Shown: positions 34,013-44,172, counted from the first letter of the stretch. The stretch: 64,000 bases of DNA from Pseudogymnoascus destructans (GCF_001641265.1 NW_020167543.1:335501-399500); one strand, 5' to 3'. Numbers and translations: made by a program. Notes: generated from the letters alone by a model not told the origin.

Positions 34013-35421
34013 ACCTTGGCTGTACCCTTCGCAAACAGGTTCATGGCCTCCAAAATAGGAGTTGGGGTGCTACTATGATGTCGTACGATCTTAGAGTTGT
34101 CTGTGAACTTGCATGTTTTGTAGTTTGTGGGGTTCTAGATACCCATGAATGAGAGGTCGCTGGACAGGAACTTTCAGGTGTCGGAGTAAATAACTTGATA
34201 TCCAGCTGAGATATCACTACCTCTGGGTCGTACGGTACAAGCCCAGCACCTCTGAAACCTCCTTGAATGTTTTCCTTGGTCATAGTAGCTTTAAATGCTT
34301 CTACAAATGCAGTATAAAGGATTCCTTGCTAACATAGGTAATTCGGGTCCGGACAAGATTCTCAATTTGTCGACTGTATGCTTTCTTTAAAGCCCAAAAC
34401 ACCCAACATCTAAAGGTTGTAGTAGGTGAGATGAATGGGCTGGCATACAGAGTGTAAGAATGTTGTTCATATGACCGTATTCTTCAAAGGCAGCTAAGTG
34501 GTGACTTTCATGACCGTCTAGGACCAGGAGGCAGTAAGTACCTACTGTCTTTGGATGAGTAAACTTCTCAAAGTACTTAAGCCATTCTAGAGTGACTTCA
34601 TTTGTTGTCCAGCCATTTTCAGAGATAGCAATCCTCCAATCGTCTGGAAAATACTCTTTTTCGTACCAGGAAGCGAGATGCCATTTGCCCTTAAAAACAA
34701 TGAATGGTGGGACAGCTCAGCCCCGTGAATTGATGCCCTGAATCACTGTCACCCACTCTCGATTGCCAGGCTGGATCAGTTTAGGTTTAGTTGTATGATC
34801 TGAGCTTGTTACAACAGTAGTAGTCCCAAGAATGCCCATCAAAAACCCTGTCTTGTCAAAGTTGTATATATCCTCAACACATATCCCAAATTTGGCTATG
34901 AAGTTGGCCACAAGCCTAAACCAATCCTGAATCTTTTCTGGATCCTCACATAATGCCCTCTGATTATTGTACGAATGCGTTTTTTGTGTCTGGAGCTCTG
35001 GTTGTCAACGAATGAAGTTTTCAGCCCAATTCTTTCCAACTGGTGACATGTCACGTTCGTGACGAAGTAAATTTGCCATATCCTCAACACCACGTATTCG
35101 TACAGGAAATCCTTGGGAATCTAGCTTAAGTAACCTCTGAACAATAGTCTTCTCTTCTAGATTTGAAAGTTTCGCTTGAGAGGGTTTTCCTTTCTGGCGA
35201 CGCGTCAAGGTTGTTGGAGAGATTCTATATATCTGAGCAGCTTTTCGTATGCTAAGTTTAGAGTTGTTTTTCAGAGCCTGGAGGGCAAGGATCATAAGGC
35301 TTTCTTTTGACGCAGTTTCCATATCTGGTTGTGGAGAAAATATAAGTATAAGGTAAAAGATTTGATTTTATTGCTAGGGTGCACCATTCGCTTGTGTGCA
35401 CCATTCGCTTGTGTGCACCAT
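34013..35421 (-). pseudogene. pogo-like element P4 relic, 3'-truncated
   Basis: The transposase on the minus strand starts METASKESLMILALQALKNN at 35322. The HTH domains, IYNFDKTGFLMGI and the GGFRGAGLVPYDPEVV block are readable, with frameshifts and stops, to about 34041. The intact end next to TA (35422-35423) carries three tandem copies of a 17-bp unit TGTGCACCATTCGCTTG. The zinc-knuckle end is missing. Confidence 0.75.
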
Positions 35422-35423
35422 TC

Positions 35424-36228
35424 GCTTGTGCCACACGTTACAACCTAATAATCATGATTATAATTAATTTCCTACCCCTGTCTATGACTGTACCTATACA
35501 ACCTCCATTTCCCAAAGCTGTCTTTTCAAGTGAGCAAAGAAGCCTTAACTTGATTGATTTGCTTGCTGTTCTTGATATAGCTTTAAGGTTTTCAAAGCTG
35601 CAATTGCTTTAGATATTGAAACTTAAGGAATTCCTCCTCCTCTTTATCATTATCCTTTCCTCTTGTTTAATATCATATTGTACTACAATCTGCTTAAAGC
35701 TCTTTGGGCAATTATTTAATAACCTCATTTAATGGATTAATGAAGTTTTTAATGTTCATAAGCCTATGAATCCTTTGCTCTTAAGCTAAAGCACTCATAC
35801 TTGTTTAAATCCATTGTAAAACTTCATAAGATGCTTCCTATAGGTTATATAAACCATGTTCTGTAGAAATAGTAAACCCTTTTTTTCTAACAGTTGATAA
35901 TTGTTAATGGTTGAATTGTTTCCTATGTAGAAATCCCCTATCGAATCGCATAGAGAAGTTTACATCAAACTCCTTTTGAAAGAATAGAATCAATTGCTTT
36001 TGTACGTAGCACTTCTAATTATAAATAATCCCTTAATCGAGTGGTTGATAAATTACGTTGTGTTTAGAGGAAACCACATAACTCGTGTCCATTTTAACAG
36101 AGTTCCATTATCTATAAGACATTCCATTACAACTTCATAAGCACCAAAATTATCCATAATAGTAGAACAGGGCATTGTGCTCTACTATTAAACCATTGTA
36201 ACCATTTAATCATAATGAAATGATTCAT
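35424..36228. other. AT-rich sequence without a gene
   Basis: No readable gene on either strand. The composition resembles the hAT remnants elsewhere in the island, but I cannot align it by eye. Confidence 0.4.
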
Positions 36229-36233
36229 CCATG

Positions 36234-36679
36234 TGTTACAGCCCACTCTACTAGTAGCGTTAACAAGGAATGTATAAGTCATAGGAAGGTCACAGGGGCA
36301 AGTGCCACGTGGCCTAACCCATTAGAATGCTATGGTCATGAGTCGCGCATGAGTTATGAAGCAGTCATGAGACTAGGACCACATAACTGATCCTACATGG
36401 TCTATAGACTAGACAAGATCTATGAGTCATAAGGAGGTCACAGGACATGACTAATCCTACATGGTCTATAGACTAGACAGGATCTATAAGGCATGATGCT
36501 ACTATATAAGTAGATAGTATTTTCTTAGATAGGAGATGCTCAACTCAATATAGTATTCTTTACAATACTATAACGTGTTACTTGAAAAGTCTTTGTGTCT
36601 AATCACCTGCCTCCTCTGTTAACTTAAACCTTATGTAAGAAACCTCTATACATCCTATTAGATAGGAAGCAGCATTACA
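36234..36679 (-). mobile_element. solo LTR, family LTR-B (446 bp)
   Basis: It begins TGTTACAGCCCACTC, ends GCAGCATTACA, and has the 5-bp duplication CCATG (36229-36233 and 36680-36684). It is the reverse-orientation relative of 20273-20670, with a shared block around ATAGTATTCTTTACAATACT. Confidence 0.85.
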
Positions 36680-37011
36680 CCATGCTGTTAAATTTCATCG
36701 CTAATGTATTCTAAGGTTTTGTAAGGATGCCTTCTCATCTCTCATTCTAAGGAGTAGACTCTGGGTAGCTGCGGGGTCACGTGTGATCATTTGGGTGGGC
36801 TAACCGAGTCGGACGGGTTTCGGGTACTTGAGGAATTGACTCACGGGGTTCCCCCTGGTCACATGTGAACATTTGGGTGGGCTAACCGAGTCGGAACTGA
36901 GTCGGATGGTTTTCGGGTACTTGAGGGAATCGACTCACAGGGTTCCCCCTTTATCTTTTTTGTATCCTTCGTAGTAGACCTATATGATAGCATCCGTTTA
37001 GCCTCCGACTC

Positions 37012-37247
37012 TGTAAGGAAGGCCATCACGTGCCACCACGTGAGGTCCCTTTCATAAGCGGCCCATAGGGCTCGGTAAAATAGGGCACAAGGTGCATAGA
37101 TAAAAGGGGTTGGAGGCCTCAGAAGAAGGCCTCCAGTCAATAGTCGATGTATCTACGTAGACCTATTGTGCTTACAGAATACGATACCTTCCTGCCTCCT
37201 GACCTGGTTCCCTGGACTCCCGTGAGACCTTAGGCTTACGCTTTACA
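37012..37247 (+). repeat. 5' LTR of the Gypsy element
   Basis: It begins TGTAAGGAAGGCC and ends CTTTACA. A TATA-like GATAAAAGG lies at about 37100-37108. A perfect 8-bp inverted repeat GGAGGCCT/AGGCCTCC spans about 37112-37134, ending where the RNA is predicted to start (about 37134). Confidence 0.93.
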
Positions 37248-37250
37248 ATT

Positions 37251-37260
37251 CTATTGACTG
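37251..37260 (+). promoter_or_regulatory. probable primer-binding site, self-priming type
   Basis: CTATTGACTG, 3 bp after the 5' LTR, is the exact reverse complement of CAGTCAATAG at 37134-37143 in the LTR. That stretch lies about 26-30 bp downstream of the TATA-like box, so it may be the 5' end of the RNA. In Tf1/sushi elements the 5' end of the transcript folds back to prime reverse transcription. No TGG-type tRNA site is seen next to the LTR. Confidence 0.6.
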
Positions 37261-37287
37261 CACCCATATCCAGCCTACTGGGTCAGG

Positions 37288-38589
37288 ATGGCGAGTATGG
37301 AAAGAAGGATTATGCGTGCGACTTCTGGAGGAGCAACGCCAGCAACTGACGCCACTGAGCCAGCTCCAAGAACTACATCCGTAGAAGCTAGCCATTGGAC
37401 GGCAGGCCAGGACGAGAGCATGGCCTCGAAGCTGGCAGACCTTCGGAAGCGGATGGACGAAGAGAGGGCCTACATCAACACGATGGAGGAAGCCCTAGAG
37501 CTTTTCCGAAGAACGCACGGCGACGACTACAACGCCTACCCTGAGGCGGTACGGGACTTCGCGAAGAAGCAAGCCCGGATTCAGGAAGAGAACCGTCGGA
37601 AAAGGCGACACCAAGATATTGAGGACGAGTGGGAAGGACCCCAACAAGAGGAGGAGGCAGAGACTGCCTCTACCGTATCAATGGAGGTCACACCAGCCCA
37701 GAGGCCAATAGGAAGGGTCAAGGAACCTAAGGTATATAAGGGCGAATCCATCCGAGAGCTCAACGAGTTCATGGCCTCGATCCGCGCTATCTTCCGATAC
37801 CAACCAAGGGTTTTTCCAACTGAGCAATCTAAGGTGGCCTTCGCTGCCCAATACTTGGAAGGACACCCTATGAAGGAATGGGATAACCGGTGCGCAACCC
37901 AAGGAGAAGGATACATAGATCCCTTGGATATCGCTGGGTTCGAAGAGTTTCTTCGGGACCTCCATGTCGACCCAGCCAACCGACAACGCATCGCAGCCTT
38001 GAAGTATAACGTCGCCCTACAACGGAAAGGGCAGAGCATCCGCAAGTTCGTGGCCTACCTTGAGGACCTCAAACGCGAGATGGAACCGTATACTGAATCG
38101 CAGAAGACTGTCCACCTTCTGACGAAGATTCACCCAGAGATGAGGCAGCGGCTCCTTGAAGGAGGGTACGCAGAGCGTTCCTCTACCCACAGGGACGCTA
38201 TCGTTAATATCCTGGCGATGTTAGAAATGACAAACCAGTGGGTAACAGAGAGAACTCCTACTGTTGACAAGTCCAACTCAAGGGAAGGAAGGAATACCTC
38301 CCAGGGCAGCTTTCCATTCCTAAAGGGCAACTCTGGCAGCCACAGGGCTCCCCAGCCCTCGGCCCAAGGAGAAAGAACACCCTTCTGGAATAGACACCGC
38401 CCACAAGACCAGCGGCCGGCGAGAGGACAGGCCCCTACCCACAGTAGGGACGCTAGGCCAATCCCTAGCGGAATCAATTGTTATAACTGTGGCAAGGCGG
38501 GCCACCTCGCGAAGGAATGTCGAGGCCCACGCCAACACACAGGCCCAGGGGTGAGGAAATTGGACGCCTACACCCCCAAGAGGGAGTGA
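37288..38589 (+). CDS. gag: Gypsy Gag, 433 aa
   Basis: Structural protein of the retrotransposon particle. A charged helical N-terminus is followed by the retrotransposon gag (capsid-like) domain (FMASIRAIFRYQPRVFPTEQ, the AAQYLEG.....W block). A Pro/Gln/Arg-rich linker and one CCHC zinc knuckle CYNCGKAGHLAKEC lie near the C-terminus (nt 38482-38522). It ends in UGA followed by C, with pol in the same frame. Confidence 0.93.
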   Translation: MASMERRIMRATSGGATPATDATEPAPRTTSVEASHWTAGQDESMASKLADLRKRMDEERAYINTMEEALELFRRTHGDDYNAYPEAVRDFAKKQARIQEENRRKRRHQDIEDEWEGPQQEEEAETASTVSMEVTPAQRPIGRVKEPKVYKGESIRELNEFMASIRAIFRYQPRVFPTEQSKVAFAAQYLEGHPMKEWDNRCATQGEGYIDPLDIAGFEEFLRDLHVDPANRQRIAALKYNVALQRKGQSIRKFVAYLEDLKREMEPYTESQKTVHLLTKIHPEMRQRLLEGGYAERSSTHRDAIVNILAMLEMTNQWVTERTPTVDKSNSREGRNTSQGSFPFLKGNSGSHRAPQPSAQGERTPFWNRHRPQDQRPARGQAPTHSRDARPIPSGINCYNCGKAGHLAKECRGPRQHTGPGVRKLDAYTPKRE

Positions 38590-38628
38590 CTCCCAGCAGA
38601 ATCCCAGAAGCCTACGGCGCAGCGTCGA

Positions 38629-41600
38629 ATGGAGATCGAGGTAGAGGTGCAGGTAGGGCCCGGATGGCACAAGGCAAGAGCCCTCCTCGACTCAGGATCT
38701 GACGCGTCCACCATCCACCCTCTGTTTGCCAAAGAGAAGGGTTTGGAGTGCCGGGATAGGGCACCGCCACGGGCAAGGGCAGTCGATGGAAAAGAGGTTG
38801 TGATATATGGAGCGGCCACCACCCAGGTCCGAGCTAGGGACCACTTTCAAAGGGAATGCGTGGTCGCCCAGACCCTCCTTTCCATGGACACCCCAGGAGT
38901 AGACGTCATCCTTGGGATGGATTGGATGACGCAGGTCAACCCCCAGATCGACTGGCGCAAACAGACCTGGCGCCAGCCCTTCGATATTGCGAGAGCCGAG
39001 GTGGCGGATATTGAAGAATGGGAGGAAGGTGATACTGCCTTCGTCTTGGCCTTAAACACAGATGATAGCGCGCCTACCCAATGCCCGAAGGAATACGAGG
39101 ACTATATCGACGTCTTCTCGGAGGAAAAGGCAGAAGAACTGCCAGAGCTGGGAAGGAAAACCCATGCCATCGATACTGGGCCCCAGGAACCACCGTATGG
39201 GCCAGTATATAACCTATCAGAAACGGAGCTGGCCACGCTCCGTAAATACCTCGACGAGAGCGAGAAGAAGGGTTGGATCCGAAGGAGTGTAAGCCCTGCA
39301 GGCGCACCCATCCTATTCGTTCAGAAGAAGGACGGAAGCCTACGGCTCTGCATAGACTACAGAGGCTTGAATAAGATTACCGTGAAGAATCGACACCCGC
39401 TGCCACTGATCACGGAGACCTTGGATCGGCTCCAAGGGTCGAGGTGCTTCACAAAGCTTGATATTAGGAACGCCTACCACCGCATCCGTATTCGCCCAGG
39501 CGACGAGTGGAAGACAGCGTTCCGTACTCGATACGGACACTTCGAGTACAGGGTGATGCCTTTTGGATTGGCTAACGCACCTGCAACGTTCCAAGCGTAC
39601 ATGAATGAGACCCTACAAGGGTTGGTTGACACCATATGTGTCGTATACCTTGATGATATCCTCATCTACTCCCAGAAGGAGGAGGAACATGCTGACCACG
39701 TACGAGAGGTCCTAGGACGCCTACGCGAGGCGAACCTATACGTGAAGCTCTCAAAGTGCGAGTTCAATGCCAAGAAGGTAAGCTTCCTTGGGTATATTGT
39801 CACAACGGAAGGGGTGGCTATGGAAAGCGACCGGGTTGCTGCAATCGCCGATTGGCCAATACCTAGGACCCATCGAGAGGTCCAGGTGTTCCTCGGCTTT
39901 GCCAACTTTTACCGGCGCTTTGTAAAGCAATACTCCTCCGTGGTGGCCCCAATGACAGGCCTTATGAAAGGGGCAAAGGCAGGCAAGCAGACAGGCCCGT
40001 TCGTGTGGGGGGAGGAACAGCAAAGCGCCTTCGGCCAGTTGAAGAAGGCCTTCACTACAGCCCCCACACTGGTCCATTTCGACCCATGCCGTAGAATCAG
40101 GCTCGAGACGGACTCGTCAGGCTTTGCGCTCACTGCAAACCTGTCTCAATTAGTGGAAGGAACTAAGCCAGAAGAGAAGGGCGAATGGCACCCAGTTGCC
40201 TTTTTCAGCAAAAAGCTAGATCCAGCAGAGCTGAACTATGAAGTCCACGACCAGGAACTCCTGGTGATCGTGAAGTCCTTCGAGCAGTGGAGACACTACC
40301 TCGAAGGAAGCCAGTACCCAATTGAGGTCCTAACAGATCACAACAATCTGAAGTATTTTATGGAAACCACCGCCCTCACAAGGAGGCAATCGCGGTGGGT
40401 GCAGGCGTTATCAGCCTATGATTTCCACATCTCCTATCGAGCGGGAAAAACAAACCCAGCAGACGGTCCATCTAGGAGACCAGACTATGAGGGTGAAAAG
40501 GGTAGCCAGAATGTGATGCTACCGACCCTTAAGAACAAGCTCCGAGAAGCCATGCAGGCAGGAGGTATCCCGCAGATAAGTCGGACGATAACAAGCCAAG
40601 AAGGCTTTCAGATAGGAGAACCTAACCTACAGCGTAGGAAGGCAAACGCTAGCAGCGTAAGACTGGGCGATGACCATAGTAAGGACACCAAGAGTCCAGG
40701 TCTTGTTGTCCCTCGGGTTGCAGTAGCTGCTGTAGCCAAGGGAGAGAGCGCCTATAGTGCTGCATCTGAACCCCTAATAGACTTGATCAAAACCCTCCAG
40801 GCGACTGACGAGTTAGCTGTTAAAAGGGCCAAGGATATTGGGTTGGCGCGAGCAAAGGGCTCTTCAGATTGGAGAGTAGACGATGCAGGCATCCTACGCT
40901 TCAAGGGAGCGGTATATGTACCTCCCAACCAGGCAGTGCGGATGGAAATTTTCAAGATTTGCCATGACGACCCACTAGCCGGGCATTTTGGATATAAGAA
41001 AACCCAAGAGTTGATCCAACGCAAATACTACTGGCCTGGCCTCAGCGAGGAAACCAGGGAGTACGTACGGGGCTGCGATAGATGCCAGCGCATCAAGCCC
41101 GTGCAGCATAGGCCATATGGTGAAATGCAGGCCTTAAGAATGCCCTCGAAACCATTTGAATCCATAAGTATGGACTTTATCACGGATCTGCCCCCAAGCG
41201 TAGGGGCGGATCAAGGCAAGGCTTCAGACTCCATCCTTGTGATTGTTGATCGTTATACTAAGGTGTCCAAATATATACCCTGTAGGAAAACCATCACGGC
41301 CCCAGAGCTGTCGCGCCTCTTCCTTGCGTTCTGGGTAAAGGACTTTGGAATCCCAGCCGAAATAATCACGGATCGAGGGAGTGTGTTCACCTGTCACTTC
41401 TGGTCAGCGTTCTGTTTTCACCTCAAAGTAAGGCGTAACCTATCGACCGCTTTCCACCCTCAATCCGACGGCCAGACCGAGAGGCAGAATCAGAATATCG
41501 AAGCCTACTTGCGGATTCACTGTAATCAACACCAAGACAACTGGGTGGAACTCCTCCACTTCGCGGAATTGACCTACAATAACGCCTTCCACGATTCCAT

Positions 41601-42255
41601 CCAGATGTCGCCAAACCAGGCCCGATACGGCATCAATATAGACCTAAGACAAGGGATCGAGGACGACCCCACCAGAAGGGAAGTGCCAGTCGCGAAAGAT
41701 CGCATCAACCTGATCCTAGAATTGCGACAGGAGCTCGAAGAGGTGTGGAAACAGACGAAGGAAGCCCAAATACGAGGCTACAACAAGCTGCACAAGCCAA
41801 TGCAGTACGTGGTAGGAGAGAAAGTATGGCTTTCGGCCAAGAATATCAGAACCACCCAGCCAAGTAGGAAGCTTGGGCACCGCTGGCTTGGCCCGTATGA
41901 GATCACCCAGCGCATCGGTAAGCAGGCTTACCAGTTGAAGCTACCGCCAAGGTATAAGGCGATCCACAACGTGTTCCACGTGTCCTTACTAGAAAGGTAT
42001 TGGAAAAACACAGAGGAACCCAACCCTCCACCTAGCCAAGAAATTGTGGACGGTGAGGAAGAATACCAAGTAGAAGCGGTCCTAGACCACAGGATAATCA
42101 AACGAGGCAGGGGCCAGAGAGAGGAGTACCTTATTAGATGGGCTGGTTATACAGCCGCAGACGACCAATGGGTGCCAAAACATGATGTAGGGCTATCGTT
42201 AATCGAGGCATATCACAGGAAGCAAGCACAAGGAAGCAAGGATGGGACAACGTAA
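38629..42255 (+). CDS. pol: Gypsy Pol: protease, RT, RNase H, integrase, chromodomain
   Basis: 1208 residues from the first ATG; the frame is open back to the gag UGA at 38587-38589. Aspartic protease: LLDSGSDAS (Asp21). Reverse transcriptase: LRLCIDYRGLNKIT, KLDIRNAYHRI, MPFGLANAPATFQ, and catalytic YLDD at 340-343. RNase H follows (DSSGFALTANLSQ, DHNNLKYF). Integrase: HHCC zinc finger (H...H...CDRC), then catalytic D849, D915 and E951 with the canonical 35-residue spacing between the last two. A chromodomain sits at the C-terminus (about 1144-1195: YQVEAVLDHRI, EYLIRWAGY, DDQWVP), which in this class directs integration to modified chromatin. No lesion is seen. Confidence 0.95.
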   Translation: MEIEVEVQVGPGWHKARALLDSGSDASTIHPLFAKEKGLECRDRAPPRARAVDGKEVVIYGAATTQVRARDHFQRECVVAQTLLSMDTPGVDVILGMDWMTQVNPQIDWRKQTWRQPFDIARAEVADIEEWEEGDTAFVLALNTDDSAPTQCPKEYEDYIDVFSEEKAEELPELGRKTHAIDTGPQEPPYGPVYNLSETELATLRKYLDESEKKGWIRRSVSPAGAPILFVQKKDGSLRLCIDYRGLNKITVKNRHPLPLITETLDRLQGSRCFTKLDIRNAYHRIRIRPGDEWKTAFRTRYGHFEYRVMPFGLANAPATFQAYMNETLQGLVDTICVVYLDDILIYSQKEEEHADHVREVLGRLREANLYVKLSKCEFNAKKVSFLGYIVTTEGVAMESDRVAAIADWPIPRTHREVQVFLGFANFYRRFVKQYSSVVAPMTGLMKGAKAGKQTGPFVWGEEQQSAFGQLKKAFTTAPTLVHFDPCRRIRLETDSSGFALTANLSQLVEGTKPEEKGEWHPVAFFSKKLDPAELNYEVHDQELLVIVKSFEQWRHYLEGSQYPIEVLTDHNNLKYFMETTALTRRQSRWVQALSAYDFHISYRAGKTNPADGPSRRPDYEGEKGSQNVMLPTLKNKLREAMQAGGIPQISRTITSQEGFQIGEPNLQRRKANASSVRLGDDHSKDTKSPGLVVPRVAVAAVAKGESAYSAASEPLIDLIKTLQATDELAVKRAKDIGLARAKGSSDWRVDDAGILRFKGAVYVPPNQAVRMEIFKICHDDPLAGHFGYKKTQELIQRKYYWPGLSEETREYVRGCDRCQRIKPVQHRPYGEMQALRMPSKPFESISMDFITDLPPSVGADQGKASDSILVIVDRYTKVSKYIPCRKTITAPELSRLFLAFWVKDFGIPAEIITDRGSVFTCHFWSAFCFHLKVRRNLSTAFHPQSDGQTERQNQNIEAYLRIHCNQHQDNWVELLHFAELTYNNAFHDSIQMSPNQARYGINIDLRQGIEDDPTRREVPVAKDRINLILELRQELEEVWKQTKEAQIRGYNKLHKPMQYVVGEKVWLSAKNIRTTQPSRKLGHRWLGPYEITQRIGKQAYQLKLPPRYKAIHNVFHVSLLERYWKNTEEPNPPPSQEIVDGEEEYQVEAVLDHRIIKRGRGQREEYLIRWAGYTAADDQWVPKHDVGLSLIEAYHRKQAQGSKDGTT

Positions 42256-42912
42256 TGGTATTGGCCTTGGTGGCATTGCTGTATACGCGCTGGGCAGCGT
42301 GAAGGGCGCTGATGGCCTGGACAGTAGCCTCAGAATCAGCAGCAAGGCCAGCATCTTCGTCGTCGGCCCAACAGTTCAGGAGAGCGTCGGCCGCAAGCTG
42401 GAGGGCCTCCAACTCGGCGCCAAGCTGGGCAGCAGCCTACCCAACCATTAGTACAAACAAACAATGAGGAGGGAGTCCCTTACTGGAACGCACGCGTGGT
42501 TGCCCCGAAGGCAGTCTGCACACTTGGCCATGCCGGAAGGGACCCAGCACATCTGGCCTGGGAAGTTGTAATACGTGTGCGCACACTTCATGCAGCACGG
42601 GCAGGAGCCAGCGCGAAGGCGTCCTGCAGAATCAGGAACCTCACAGCGGGCAGCGACCTTCCACCCAAGCACAGTGCGCTCATCCTTTGGAGCCTCAGAC
42701 TCAGGAACGACGGAGCCTTCGAGATCCTCAGCTTCGTCCTCAACTTCAGGCGAACGATACGGACGGATAGTGCGAGAACGTGATGTGGAGGAGGTGACAA
42801 CAGATGGAACAGGCGTGGCGGGCGCCTGCGACTCGGGAGAGCTGGACATCTGGGCCACTGGTCGCTTGCGAGGTGTAGTAACTGGAGCCTTCCCCTTCGG
42901 CTTGGGAGCCAT
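42134..42912 (-). CDS. antisense spliced cysteine-cluster protein inside the Gypsy element
   Basis: CDS complement(join(42134..42436, 42484..42912)), 243 residues, function unknown. Exon 1 (143 codons): a basic, Pro/Ser-rich start (MAPKPKGKAPVTTPRKRP), an acidic middle, then Cys at 104, 106, 107, 110, 122, 131, 134 and 141 in a C-x2-C-x11-C-x8-C-x2-C-x6-C pattern, suggesting zinc binding. The intron is 47 nt (42437..42483) with GTAAGG donor, TACTAAT branch and TAG acceptor, phase 0. Exon 2 is Ala/Leu-rich and helical, and its last 122 bp overlap the 3' end of pol on the other strand. Upstream of the ATG, on its strand, lie a CT-rich leader-like region and a possible 5'UTR intron (about 42957-42986). 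It could be a nucleic-acid-binding accessory protein. It is not a known retroelement domain that I recognise. Confidence 0.6.
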
Positions 42913-43297
42913 GATGAGGGTTGGATGATGTCAGATCTATCCGTAACGATAAGCTCCTGCAATCCAGGTGGAAAGGAAGTGATTACCTTAAAGAAACAAG
43001 CAACTGTGTAGGCCCCAAAGGTTGGGACTAAGATCGAGGGCGAAAGGCGAAGTAAGGTGATGTTGAGGATGAAGGTGGCAGGAAGTTCGATAGGAAGTTT
43101 GGAAGGAAGTAGGAGTTTGGCGTGAGACCCATAACAAAGGGGGTGGCCGCGGCAACCCACAACCAAGGGGGGTCACGGGACCAGCACACCAAGCACACAC
43201 CCAAACATGTCCACCACCCGGGTCAAAACAAAAAGTCTAAACAAGCCAGGAGGGCAAGTAAGCCCTAGCTGCGAAACCTTGGAATTGAGGGCAATCC

Positions 43298-43316
43298 CTC
43301 TAAGAGGGGAGGTAAT
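43298..43316 (+). promoter_or_regulatory. polypurine tract
   Basis: A purine-rich run AAGAGGGGAGG just upstream of the 3' LTR, in the position where plus-strand DNA synthesis is primed in LTR elements. Confidence 0.7.
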
Positions 43317-43552
43317 TGTAAGGAAGGCCATCACGTGCCACCACGTGAGGTCCCTTTTATAAGCGGCCCATAGGGCTCGGTAAAATAGGGCACAAGGTGC
43401 ATAGATAAAAGGGGTTGGAGGCCTCAGAAGAAGGCCTCCAGTCAATAGTCGATGTATCTACGTAGACCTATTGTGCTTACAGAATACGATACCTTCCTGC
43501 CTCCTGACCTGGTTCCCTGGACTCCCGTGAGACCTTAGGCTTACGCTTTACA
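43317..43552 (+). repeat. 3' LTR of the Gypsy element
   Basis: 236 bp, differing from the 5' LTR at one position (CCTTTTATAAG here, CCTTTCATAAG in the 5' copy). Confidence 0.95.
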
Positions 43553-43711
43553 GACTCGCACTCTCATATGCTATTACTGTGAGCTGGGTGCCCTGTGTCC
43601 TTACAGGTTTTTGGGATTCAAGATATGATTTGAGTAAAACACCTTAGTTGTTTAGAAGTTCTAATAAACCAAATTGGAAGTTTATCACCCCCATCTTTAT
43701 TATAGCAGAGG

Positions 43712-44095
43712 TTAACGTGGTTTATCACCAAGTCAATCATATCACCAAGTCAATCACTTCTCTACTACCCAACAACGTTGAAATACAATTAAACCACCAT
43801 AACATATAATATTTATTAAAACTACTTAGAATCTGATGAACTAGACATATTTACACCTTTGGGACAAGTTGGTGCATAATGGCCAGTCTTTTCGTAAGTG
43901 CCATAGTGTTGTGTAGTCAAATGCCCCTTATTTTAACCGACCCTTCTAGAGCGCTTGTTACATTAAATCTGCTCCTCTACCTCCTTCTAAGCTAAAATAT
44001 CATGCACATCCTCTATAGTAAGGGCGCCTCCTTAATGCACCTGAGACTTTTTAGCCCTATGGCATTTGCTAAGGGCTTCATTTGCCTTTATTACC
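43712..44095 (-). pseudogene. 3' end of a P2-like pogo element
   Basis: The end starts ACGTGGTTTATCACC after TA and carries CACCAAGTCAATCA twice. The minus-strand coding end resembles the P2 zinc knuckle and coiled coil, with stops. It is truncated at about 44095. Confidence 0.65.
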
Positions 44096-44172
44096 ATACA
44101 AAATTCGCATGATTGTAGGAAGGGGTCTAGTATTAGGAGGTTTCTGCTACAGCTGAGTCTGCTATAGGCAGT

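Larger units (their letters stand above)
37012..43552 (+). mobile_element. complete Gypsy chromovirus retrotransposon (6541 bp)
   Basis: Two 236-bp LTRs differ at one base and the 5-bp target duplication GACTC (37007-37011 and 43553-43557) is exact. Order: LTR, primer site, gag, pol (protease, reverse transcriptase, RNase H, integrase, chromodomain), an antisense spliced gene, polypurine tract, LTR. All coding frames are intact. It is inserted in a solo LTR-A. The single LTR difference means recent insertion. Confidence 0.96.
36720..43605 (+). mobile_element. solo LTR, family LTR-A, split by the Gypsy element
   Basis: The left part is 36720..37011 and the right part 43558..43605. It begins TGTAAGGATGCC, ends TGTCCTTACA, and the 5-bp duplication GGTTT lies at 36715-36719 and 43606-43610. 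Without the Gypsy insertion it is 340 bp, the internally duplicated length class. Confidence 0.88.

Noticed and set aside
42242..42451. Plus-strand frames between pol and the 3' LTR as a third sense gene
   Set aside because: The sense frames are short and featureless, while the antisense frame has start, intron and a cysteine cluster.
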